From NCBI RefSeq assembly GCF_037392515.1, contig NC_090288.1, positions 7,681,501-7,745,500 of the forward strand: a DNA stretch of 64,000 nt, in the 5' to 3' direction. The position numbers were made by a program, and so were the translations under genes. This DNA comes from Haliotis asinina. Its lineage: Eukaryota > Mollusca > Gastropoda > Lepetellida > Haliotidae. Positions 23,701-31,775 of this stretch are shown here, in pieces (the stretch's first letter is position 1; the number at the start of each line of letters is the position of its first letter). The notes under the pieces were generated by a model. It was given only the letters and a program-made list of their open reading frames with translations, was not told where the DNA came from and did no database searches.

Positions 23701-26125
23701 TACATGTAGATAGGTCACATATTAACATATTAAATTTATAGCATTTATCTCACGTCTTACATTGTAACTTGAGTTACATTTATTTTATAATGGATTACGC
23801 TAGAATTGTCCACTGCATATTACACATCAGTACGACGAATAGTGTACAACACAAAGACATACAATCAGTAGTTCTCGCTGTGTACAACACAAAGACATAC
23901 AATCAGTAGCTCTCGCAGTGTACAACACAAAGACATACAATCAGTAGCTCTCGCTGTGTACAACACAAAGACATACAATCAGTAGCTCTCGCAGTGTACA
24001 ACACAAAGACATACAATCAGTAACTCTCGCAGTTTACAAGGTTGAAACAGATTTCGAAAGTTGGGCAATGTGATGTTTACCTTTAGGATGCATTACAAAC
24101 TTTTCCATTAATGGATTGGTATAAAAAATATTATTGCTTTTCTTTTTACCTTAGGATCTATTCATTGTATGTGTTTCACAGTGTCTAGTACAGATCTGAA
24201 AGTGGCATAGGTTTTAAGCTTTGATTTCTGGGATATATTTTCATTCCATTCTTCTTGACCACAGTCCATGACGGATTTTAAAATTAAGATAATGAACGCT
24301 GGCGGTTACCAGCTTCCTGAACTAATCAGGCGTAGCCAAATCCATATTTGAAGGGAATATTTCTTACATACGTTGCCCAAGATATACAATCATCTTCATC
24401 GAATTGTAATCCATACAGTATTAAACATGTTTGTTTAGGTAAGCTTTCATTATTCATCGAAATTAACTTTGTCTAACATTTAATACATTAAGACATATAA
24501 TAAATAAACGATCGTGGTCTTCCAGTTTCCCCAAGAACAGCGTCGTTACATGTATTTATAAGCAGCTACAGGATCCGTTTGTAATGTTTAGTTTTTTCGA
24601 TGTTTTCACCGTAGCCCCTCTTCTGATGTCATTCACTTCAGATGTCAATATAGGTCCATAACAGTTTAGGAGTGAAAAATAGTCCCAGATATTTTTAGAA
24701 TGAAACTGCGTGTATTTTTGTCTTCTCTGTAAAACCAATTTTCATAACGTCTTGAAACGCCCGCTATTCCTGAAAAGCTGTATTTTTTTATTTGTTAATG
24801 TTTAAAGAGAGACCCCACTTAATTACTAAATTCTATGATCCAGTCAATATGTCCTTGTAGTCTTCCAGCACTATCATCACCGTTTGCAAGCTTGGACTAT
24901 CCATGCTGTTTAAAGACATCAATGAACACTTCATGATGTCGTTGTATGGTTACGGTTGTTCTCATGTATTACGACAATGAGGGACATGTAGCATATGCAG
25001 ACATAGCTCACCCCTTTACTGGAAAAATACTCATTTAGCATTTTTTGACAGTCACATTTTATGAGTGAATATTTTGTTTCATTATGTGTTTGGAATGTTT
25101 GAACCCATAATCCTTGAGGAGCATCATATTTTCGAGACAACCAACCCAAAATAGCCATCTATTACGATTGTCAACATATGTGACAACCAAGCATTGTTGT
25201 AAACTTGGTTCTATCTCGTAAAGTCATATTTGGGGTTGGGCAATTTGGAACAAAAACTGGTTCTTTAAAATACGCCGGAATTCTGGTAACGAAATTAGCG
25301 CCCCGTGAAACTCTATTTACACCCTTGTTTAGTTGACGGTGGCTGGACTGACTGGGAAGAGTGGCAGGATATGGATGACTGCAGTGTCCTATGTGGTGGA
25401 GGAAAAAAGGACCAGAACCGCTCCAGGAGCTGTACCAACCCAAGCCCGGCCTTCGGTGGAGCCGACTGTGACGGAGAGAGCTACCAAAACCGGACCATCG
25501 TCTGCAACACTGAGGAGTGTGGAGGTAACTTCAACAACGGAAGAAAAACTGGATTCAAATTGGCGTACAATGCCATAACTAACCACATCCCCTAGCTAAC
25601 CAGTTCAATGTCCAGAGTAACCTCCATTTGGTGTGTCAGGATTCGCTTATTGTTCACTCTGTTCCCTAAGAGTAAGATGGAGGGATTAACAGTCCAAATC
25701 TGGGGAGTATGGTGGTATTTCGTAAACATGAAAACTCGTTTTCTAAGCACTAATATTGCTGATACATTTTCCGTCCTCATTAACACAGAAATGGAAATAT
25801 AACCCCACTTCTTGCAGATCTTTGCCCGAAAGATGAGGTCACCTTCCATGCCCATACTACCAATGAGAAACGCTTCTACCAGTGCAGCAATGGCGTGGCA
25901 CATCGCCACCAGTGTCCAGAAGGTACCGTGTATGACTCCGTGACATCTGTCTGCAATCACGCTCCCAAAACAGCGTGTCCCGACATCGGTGTCGCCTTCC
26001 TCGCCCACGAGAGCGACTGCACCAAATTCTACATGTGCTCCAATGGCATAAAGCACGATATGGCCTGTCCAGCCACTACCATGTTTGATGCCACCTTGAA
26101 GGTCTGCACCCACGGAACATGTTAG
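14763..26125 (+). CDS. Secreted protein with four TSP type-1 repeats and two chitin-binding (CBM14) modules
   Basis: Seven coding exons, all GT-AG: 14763-14836, 17202-17236, 19755-19946, 20490-20681, 22012-22203, 25333-25524 and 25818-26125. They join in frame to 1185 nt (394 aa). Residues 1-23 form a signal peptide ([17 protein letters not shown] core), so the product is secreted. Residues 38-100, 102-164, 166-228 and 230-292 are TSRs (W..Y..W..Y..C...CGGG, R.R.C, GG..C.G). Residues 294-394 are two peritrophin-A-type modules; the first lacks the usual second Cys (EKRFYQC against SDCTKFYMC in the second). By family knowledge TSRs bind matrix or glycans and CBM14 binds chitin, so a cuticle, shell-matrix, gut-lining or immune role is possible; the exact role is unknown. 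Apart from exon 1 to exon 2, every intron is phase 1. The start is supported by a TATA box about 55 bp upstream and by the signal peptide. Intron 1 (phase 2) rejoins the phase-1 series only through the 35-nt exon 2. Confidence 0.9.
15588..16113. repeat. ~525-bp direct repeat, copy 1 (intron 1 of TSR gene)
   Basis: Matches 17703-18223 along its whole length at roughly 90-95% by eye. It contains a TATA-like GATATAAACGCCGCTCC (15763). It is itself bracketed by a diverged ~35-bp direct repeat (GATAAATGTTGTTGTGATCC at 15560 and GATAAGTGTTGTTTTGATCC at 16125) not seen around copy 2. Confidence 0.85.
16683..16825 (-). repeat. SINE family I copy (intron 1 of TSR gene)
   Basis: GAGTGTGGTTTTACGCCGCC, CAGCAATATTTCAGCAAT, CCATGTGGGGTAATCGAACC and ACGACGTGACGAAAGC. 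Confidence 0.85.
16911..17040 (-). repeat. SINE family I copy (intron 1 of TSR gene)
   Basis: TTTTACGACGCTTTTAGCAA, AAATCGAACCCGGTCC and GCTTTAACCGCACGGCTACC. Confidence 0.85.
17202..17236 (+). CDS. 35-nt exon 2 of the TSR/chitin-binding gene
   Basis: Preceded by a textbook polypyrimidine tract and CAG (17191-17201) and followed by GTGAGA. It takes the dangling AA of exon 1 (phase 2) and hands on one G (phase 1). This is the only way found to join the signal peptide to TSR1 in frame, giving the linker [13 protein letters not shown] with one Cys. Without it exon 1 would run into TSR1 out of frame. Predicted from splice signals and phase only. Confidence 0.75.
17270..17570. repeat. Degenerate GAGTGGGTG/GAGTGAGTG minisatellite
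   Basis: About 300 bp of GAGTG, GGCGAATG and GGTGAGTGAG variants directly after exon 2 of the TSR gene (donor at 17237). Rich in GTGAG, so it holds many cryptic 5' splice-site-like words. Confidence 0.8.
17703..18223. repeat. ~520-bp direct repeat, copy 2 (intron 2 of TSR gene)
   Basis: Same orientation as 15588-16113 and about 2.1 kb downstream, with exon 2 lying between the two. Contains TATATAAACGCCGCTCC at 17873. No coding frame. Confidence 0.85.
18224..19754. other. Intron 2 remainder, AT-rich
   Basis: 18780-19060 is very AT-rich. The pair TGGTGTATATATTCCATT (19662) and TGTGTATATGGAG occurs around 19580 and 19690, a weak local repeat. No further exon detected. Confidence 0.45.
19755..19946 (+). 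CDS. Exon 3: thrombospondin type-1 repeat 1
   Basis: 192 nt, phase 1-1, encoding residues 38-100. It starts [16 protein letters not shown] and has the CTKTCGGG core, RFRTRSC, and the closing CNTHKCP. The O-fucosylation consensus C-x-x-S/T-C-x-x-G is present (CTKTCGGG). The middle tryptophan positions are tyrosines (W..Y..W..Y..C). Confidence 0.92.
20490..20681 (+). CDS. Exon 4: thrombospondin type-1 repeat 2
   Basis: 192 nt, phase 1-1, residues 102-164. [13 protein letters not shown] is followed by CSVSCGGG (O-fucose consensus present), RSRTRSC and CNTHPCP. It is closest in pattern to TSR1 and TSR3. Confidence 0.92.
20733..20770 (-). repeat. SINE family I, short head fragment
   Basis: GCGTGACGAGCGAACGCTTT and AACCAGTGGGCTATCC, the inverse of the A-box half. 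Confidence 0.55.
20809..20985 (+). repeat. SINE family II copy, degenerate
   Basis: GGACCCGTGAAAAAGATTG, ACTAACGGGGTCGGGTGATC, GCCCAGACTCGATAG and TTGAATATTGCTGAGTACAG, ending in (CAAA)n instead of (ACTC)n. In the intron before TSR3. Confidence 0.8.
21704..21857 (+). repeat. SINE family I copy
   Basis: GTGGGGTAGACTAGTAATTA, GGATTCGATTATCC, GGTACAATATGTGAAGTC, GATATTGTTGGAATATTGCT and AATCGGCGTAAAACC. In the intron before TSR3. Confidence 0.88.
22012..22203 (+). CDS. Exon 5: thrombospondin type-1 repeat 3
   Basis: 192 nt, phase 1-1, residues 166-228. [13 protein letters not shown] is followed by CTTTCGGG (O-fucose consensus present), RDRSC and CNTHPCP. The acceptor is preceded by ATTTTTTACAG. 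Confidence 0.92.
23385..23650 (-). pseudogene. Possible coding relic, family not recognised
   Basis: The minus strand holds about 85 open codons with a protein-like composition ([20 protein letters not shown], then [20 protein letters not shown], then [13 protein letters not shown] and a stop). It starts after a pyrimidine-rich AG (ATATTTTCAG at about 23675). Further along the same strand, 23030-23170 has another protein-like stretch ([20 protein letters not shown]). No start codon or matching donor was found. It lies antisense inside the intron before TSR4. Could be a decayed gene or chance. Confidence 0.3.
23842..24031. repeat. Five-copy 38-bp minisatellite
   Basis: Units start at 23842, 23880, 23918, 23956 and 23994, each GTGTACAACACAAAGACATA followed by CAATCAGTAGCTCTCGC and T or A. 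The last base alternates T, A, T, A, A. It lies in the intron before TSR4. Confidence 0.9.
25333..25524 (+). CDS. Exon 6: thrombospondin type-1 repeat 4 (divergent)
   Basis: 192 nt, phase 1-1, residues 230-292. Unlike the first three repeats it has an uninterrupted tryptophan ladder, [13 protein letters not shown], but its core is CSVLCGGG, so the Ser/Thr that would carry O-fucose is Leu. It ends CNTEECGG and joins to the chitin-binding exon with G+AT (Asp). Confidence 0.92.
25818..26125 (+). CDS. Exon 7: two peritrophin-A/CBM14 chitin-binding modules and stop
   Basis: 308 nt, phase 1 in, TAG at 26123-26125. Module 1 runs LCPKDE to NHAPKTAC; module 2 runs ACPDIG to CTHGTC. The exon has ten cysteines rather than twelve: module 1 lacks its second Cys and the modules appear to share TAC at the junction. 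The aromatic positions FYQCSNG and FYMCSNG fit the sugar-binding face of CBM14. No canonical AATAAA is visible in the next 200 bp; GATAAA near 26218 is the closest variant. Confidence 0.9.
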
Positions 26126-26407
26126 AAGCAAGATCTCTTCAGCTTTGTAAAGGCAACTTAAATATACCTTTCTGTAACTATTTTCCTTGATGTAAAGCGC
26201 TTCTGTCTCTATGTGTTTTGATAAATCATTTATTGCATTTTTTTCATTGTCATTCGTCACAATTCAGATTGTTGCCTCAACGTATACTCCACTGAAAGTA
26301 ACTGTTTGGATTTAGACAAAATATTATCTCAGGAACCATCGCCTTTTGAGTCGGGGATTCGTTGGGCGGTTCTCATGATAAATATCATAACTTGACAGTT
26401 TGATGCA

Positions 26408-26692
26408 TGGAGTAAGTGAGTGAGTGAGTGAGTTTAGTTTTACGCCACACTCAGCAATATTACACCTATATGGCGGTGGTCTGTAAATAATCGAGTCTGG
26501 ACCAGACAATCCAGTGATCAACAACATGAGCATCGATCTGCACATTTGGGAACCGATGACATGTGTCAGCCAAGACAGCGAGTCTGACCACCCGATCTCA
26601 TTAGTCGCCTCTTACGACAAGCATAGTCGCCTTTTATGGCAAGCATGGGTTTCTGAAGGCCTATTCTACCCCGGGACCTTCACGGGTCGCAT
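26408..26692 (-). repeat. SINE family II, full-length copy
   Basis: From the (GAGT)n tail at 26412 to TTCACGGGTC at 26690, with every block of the family. A short internal duplication (TACGACAAGCATAGTCGCCT then TATGGCAAGCATGGG) is specific to this copy. Confidence 0.92.
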
Positions 26693-26751
26693 GGGGAAAG
26701 GCAAGTGTAAGATGTTTACCAGTCTGCTGAATCTCGTGTTCATCATAATGC

Positions 26752-26805
26752 CGGCCGAATTTGGGATTCGAACCAAGGATTCGAACCAAGGATGTAGATG
26801 TCGTT
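26752..26805 (-). repeat. tRNA-like B-box fragment with short duplication
   Basis: Contains GGATTCGAACCAAGGATTCGAACCAAGG, split here as GGATTCGAACCAA twice; the minus strand gives two tandem B boxes (GGTTCGAATCC). Likely a SINE-head remnant. Confidence 0.35.
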
Positions 26806-27004
26806 TTACCATAAATAAAATTTTGATGAATACGTCATATATAATTGTTACTCGTAAACAAATCTTCCTTCGTGATCATAAGCCAGACGCAAAGAAGTCA
26901 ACAAACGACGGGATGGGTCTTCGGCAAAAACAGCTCATCCACTTTTATTTGTTTACAGCCCATAGGATTTTCCAGGATTAAGGTTCAGGATTAGACTGTG
27001 ATAA

Positions 27005-27560
27005 TGGGTTGATGTAACCTCGATGTTTGTTGATGTTCCACTTCGAGCTCATGGAACATAAACAAACCTCGAGAATTTAACCCATGGGCTCCGAGGGACC
27101 AGTGAACAAAGTGTTTATCTTACCGGACACCTAAGTCTTCACTTTGAATCATATGCAGCATGGATACAAAACTTTTTGTAGCCATCGCTAGATTTTGCAG
27201 ACGACACGAAAAACAGATTTGGAGTTGTCTCCCTTCCGTCGATTTGCATACTTAAAACACCGGTAATTTCCGTACATCATTCGCAATATTCAGCGTTATT
27301 TGAGATGATTAATTACTGCCACAAAGTAGCAGATGTGTTGATTCCCAGTGGGGTACATAAAAAATGTCACCTGTCAGCGGGGTACATTGGAAATAATGGA
27401 ACAGCCTGGTTCCCTGGGTCTGATGTAGTGTCGGAGCGTTAGCGCAGGCGCATCAGACCCAGGGAACCAGGCTGATAATGGAAGAGCGCTCAGCCAATCA
27501 GAACACGACATTTGCATTTTATGTGAGACTAAATAAACGGTACGTGTACTCTTGTTAGAC
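27005..27560. repeat. Unclassified ~560-bp repeat, copy 2
   Basis: Shares with 11236-11835 the blocks GGACCAGTGAACAA, TTATCTTACCGGACACCT, AGCCATCGCTAGATTTTGCAGACG, GTCTCCCTTCC, GATTTGCAT and GCTCAGCCAATCAGA. Interrupted by the 73-bp fold-back MITE at 27402-27474. Confidence 0.6.
27402..27474. mobile_element. 73-bp fold-back MITE with perfect 9-bp target duplication
   Basis: Flanked by ATAATGGAA at 27393-27401 and 27475-27483. Two perfectly matching 24-bp arms (CAGCCTGGTTCCCTGGG...GATG and its inverse) enclose a 25-nt GC-rich loop (27426-27450). It interrupts a repeat whose related copy near 11.75 kb lacks the insertion. Confidence 0.8.
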
Positions 27561-28376
27561 GAAGGTAAGCATGAGTGGTACCACACAATACACTTAATAC
27601 CTGCCCCGAAACTGTCACTGGCTGTTTCGTGACCTCACCATGCACACTAACAGTCATGTGTTTGTTACCTGCCATTTGTGACACACAGAGATCAAACAAT
27701 ATTATTTTTTTCTGATTTTTACGTTGATTGACTACTAGGTTTGGTAGTGTTTGTATGATAACAAGTCATAATAAATAATGATTTCGTCTTTTCATTATAA
27801 ACAAAAGAAATAGCGAGACGTGAATTAATAATGGGGACATTCTTTAATGGATACATCCATAAAATGTGCCCTCACTCTTCATATTCTTGACTTCGACAAT
27901 GCCTATCAAAGAAGTAACGTTAATTGCAAAAGTTATTAATACAATTTTTAAACACATGCACATTTTTCAGCCTTACCACTTTATGGACTCCAGTCACATG
28001 GTATAAGTTACTATACATCGGCACACTTTCCGGGCTGAGATGTATCGGAGCGCATACCCTTCGCCTTTTCGAGGATGGTCGCAGAGTGGTAGTGGTCTCT
28101 TCATGTTATTTTATAGCTATTTTGTCCTTTACACGCGCTTGTTTCTGACCATTGTCTAGACTAGGTGTTCTGTATCACCCGAACCAATGTCTGAAATTAC
28201 TATCCAAAAAATCAGTATCATGGTCTAAAAAAGGATAAACGGTGTAAATTAAAACACAATGAAGAATTACATTATGACTTTAGACTTTACACACAGACCG
28301 CCACGATGGGTTGAAAGAGAATTTACATTCTGTAGTCAAGACAGCCTGACCAGCAGACCGAACCTGACCACACAGG

Positions 28377-28590
28377 CGAGTGAGTGAGTCTGGCATTACT
28401 CCACACTCAGCAATATTCCAGCTATATTGCGGCGGCCTGTAAATAATCGGGTCACGACCACACAATCCACTGGTCAACGGCATGAGCATCGATCTAAACA
28501 GTTGGGACACGACGACATGCGTCAAGCAAGTCCGCGAACCTGACCACCTGACCACCTGACCACCTGAATCCCGATCTTCACGGATTCACG
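28377..28590 (-). repeat. SINE family II copy with (ACCACCTG)n
   Basis: GAGTGAGTGAGTCTGGCATT to CTTCACGGATTCACG. The block before the 5' end is an eight-base ACCACCTG repeated about four times (28533-28566), replacing part of the element. Confidence 0.85.
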
Positions 28591-29390
28591 CAAAAGGAAG
28601 CAAGCTACAATAGTTGGCCTTGAGTCATCATTAATGAAATTTTCATCGACTTACATGCTAACTAACCGTTTCATGAATTGAGTAGAAAACGTTATGTTTA
28701 TATATTTTGCAAACATCTTGGAAATCATCTCACCAACGTGAACAAAATTTCCATTCAGCTTTCCGTTGATTAGTTATCGATTGACACCTGATTAAGCACC
28801 ATAAGTACCACTTAATTTTAATCTATCCCACAGACAGCTATGCTAAACCTGATTGGTATGTCTAATATATGTTGTTTAAATAGTTGAAATTTTCTTTACG
28901 ATTCTGCTTCGGAAAATTTAAAAATAATGTGTATGAAAATGTTGTGAATTTCCAGTATGTACTGAAAGCAATTCGACCGAAACTAAATTTATGAAAATTA
29001 TTCTTGCAAGAAGTAATTAACAAGCAAGTCTATGAGAATTTCTCTGGGTAAGAAAGTACATTACTGTGGTACTGTCGTTCAGAAAGTTTTACATAGCACA
29101 AATACTTGCTAGAATTTATATATGCTGTCATGTCTTGGTCGCCCTTTTTAAAGTTTACTTAGAAAGTTAACCTTAAGAGGCATCCATTTTCGTAATGCCA
29201 CTCGCATCGGACCATGCAACACTGAATGCGTGCAAGGTAATCCTCGGGAAAGGTTATTTCCTCGTCCTGACCGTTTCAGCTGAACAGAATCAGAATTGGT
29301 ACCTTTTCTCAAGACAACAAACTCATAAGCAGACATGGGCAAACTTTTTGTTTAATGACAAACAGTATGGATACCAACCTTTCTTATTTT

Positions 29391-29620
29391 GTGAGTATAC
29401 CGTTTCTATACAGATTCCGATACCGTTTGGACAAACTTTATGCATAACGTCTATATTTCGTGAGTGTAGCGTTTCTATACAGATTCGTGTACCGTTTAGA
29501 AAACTTTATGTATAACTTCTTTATTTCGTGAGTGTGACATTTCGATACAGATTCTGGTACCCAAAAAGTTGTCGAGAAGGGTACACGATTGTGTATCGAA
29601 CTGTCGCGTTCACGAATTGA
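29391..29620. repeat. Three tandem ~69-bp units followed by an inverted unit
   Basis: Units start at 29391, 29460 and 29528 (GTGAGTATACCGTTTCTATA and variants). Beyond a short spacer, 29579-29619 carries the third unit inverted (GGTACACGATTGTGTATCGAA... against TTCGATACAGATTCTGGTACC). The region could fold into a long hairpin. Confidence 0.65.
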
Positions 29621-30164
29621 AGAAGAAGTTGTTGTCGCAGAAGTTGTATGTCGCACTTCCCAACTTCTAAATTGCCTCTCAAAGAAGTTATTGTGAATAC
29701 CGTTGTCAAACTGGAATGTCACGATGATGATGATTTTGAGATTGTACGTGCGCTTTCCAACATAATTCATGGTTCACACATTGGCGCGCTTAACCATTTA
29801 GTGTTTGACGAAAGAGGGATAATTTGACCGAAAGATGTGGTGGCCAGGATGGGATGTAACGTGAAGTGGAAATGATGTTTATGTACTTAATGTAGCAAAG
29901 AAAACAAAAGGGCAGCAGTTATGTTTTTCTCACGATGCCGGAGTGACAAAAAGTTGGGCTAGTCTCTGAGCATAAAAAATGAAGCAAATGCAAATGAAAT
30001 AATGTACCTGGAAACATCATTAAACGAAATGAAACAATCTGTAAGTTCCATTCTGCTTTACTTACCTGTTTCTTGGTGGCTGTGGGAAAAATACATCTGG
30101 AAATAAAGAACACATCTGTTTTCGGAACACTATTTATTCTATTTTCTTTGGTGTTTGAGAGATA

Positions 30165-30340
30165 CAGTGGAAGCTGTCTAAACCGGCACTCATCGAGACT
30201 GAAGAAATAATCCTGCTTAGACAGAGTGCTGGATTGTAGAGCTGATGATAAATGTACAAGCGACAGAAGGGACTGAGGCTTTATGCTGGTGTTGACAACT
30301 TACCGGATTGGACAGATGCCGATTTTGACAGCTTCCACTG
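30165..30340. mobile_element. Pogo/Tigger-like MITE, copy 1
   Basis: 176 bp flanked by TA on both sides. Ends are CAGTGGAAGCTGTCTAAACC and its inverse (GACAGCTTCCACTG). CAGTGGAA..T followed by CCGG and CGGGACT-like sequence is the style of pogo/Tigger termini. Strongly related to 36515-36696. No coding capacity. Confidence 0.75.
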
Positions 30341-31775
30341 TATATGAAATATGCAATAATGTCATTTGTTGGACATCGCGTTTGCAGATTTTAAATCCAT
30401 AACACTGTTTGAATTGCTAGCAAATGCAACAGAGAAGAAAAGTAGAAGATAGCATCACAAGGGAAGGAATTACATTACTCTCACACTTTGACACATCAGT
30501 CACTAAAACGTTTCTTTAATCACTCTGATATCTGATAATGATAGACACAACTGTCGGTGGGTTTGCCTTGGTGAATTCGCCGTTTGATTGTTCACAAGAA
30601 TTATGATGTCATACTAGTTTATTTGACGACTGGGTAGGTTTGATGTGATTGGAGATATATGATTTGCTGTCAGAATTAGCAACGATAGATTAATGTTCTT
30701 TTCTTTCGAGAAGAAAAGAAGAAAACAGGGGTTCATTTTAATTATTATTAAATGAATTATGGGCCATTATTTAAATTGGCTTCAATACTGTATGTTTGGA
30801 TGCTCAGTTGAAAATATTTTACTTAAAGTATACCTATATTTGTTATGTATTTCTTAAAACAATTTGATTCAAATCATTTTTAAAATTACGAAATTGCTAA
30901 ATATGACTTAGGAACGTTTCTTTGAAAATCGACAAATTAGCATTTTTGAGAAAAACATATTTAGCAACATTTCGACACAAGTAGACTCAAATACGGGCAA
31001 ATTCTTTCTTTCTTTATCGAATTTATTTCAAAACAAAATTACCCAGGCAAAGACTGCTTTTCACAGAATGTTACAGGGTTTAATGATGGTTAGGTGGGAT
31101 GTTAACGCGGCACTAGAAATTACAGTTACTTAACCAGGGAAGCAATGTTGTAGATTATACCTGATTTAAAATACCTTATTTCCTGTAATAAACGTTCTGA
31201 AATTTTTTTCCACTAACCTCCGCTTCTTAGAGGCGAAAAAAATTATCAGATATACTGGCACATTTTTTTCTAATTAATTTTCTAATTAAGTCAGTCATTG
31301 CACAAAATGTTCAAAAAGAAGATCATTAATCTACCTGAATCTATGGGCAGTCTTCACCGACACGACAATGGCATTATAAAGGACCACCCTATGATTTTCA
31401 TTCAAAAGACGTATAATGATTTAATATGCATTAACAAAAGTATATATCTGCTTCCTCGTTGTTATAGGATATTTGACGACAGCGACAATTAATACACAAT
31501 GAGAGTTTGTCTGTTTATACCATGGCGACTCCAACACGCGTTGTAGATTATCCCTGGTTCACTCATATAAAATCCACCTCGTGATACCCCGTCATTATCT
31601 ATGTTGTTATTCCTATGTCGATTGGCCAGGACCATGTATTACGATTTTTTTCATTGGATGACTATTTATAGATCTCATGTGACTGCCGGGGAAGCCTCCC
31701 ACACAAAATGTAGTTTCTCTCTACCGGAGTTCTCAAGCTACACATTATGAAATAACACAGGTGTCACCTGACAAC
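30341..31775. other. Upstream region of the membrane-protein gene
   Basis: No coding sequence recognised. No TATA box within 150 bp of the ATG; the 5' UTR probably starts near 31690-31740 (inference). Confidence 0.45.

Larger units (their letters stand above)
22204..25332. other. Intron between TSR3 and TSR4
   Basis: 3.1 kb containing the 38-bp minisatellite and the possible minus-strand coding relic. No additional TSR exon was found, although spacing would allow one. Confidence 0.5.
27561..30164. other. Intergenic between the TSR and membrane-protein genes
   Basis: Contains the SINE at 28377 and the tandem/inverted array at 29391; otherwise AT-rich with no exon recognised. Confidence 0.5.

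Noticed and set aside
23842-24031. CRISPR-like array
   Set aside because: Repeats are contiguous 38-bp units without spacers, in an animal intron; it is a minisatellite.
25592-26260. 222-codon minus-strand frame
   Set aside because: Shadow of the chitin-binding exon, whose plus-strand frame is clearly the conserved one.
26514-26981. 155-codon plus-strand frame
   Set aside because: Starts in the inverse of a SINE family II copy and has no recognisable motif.
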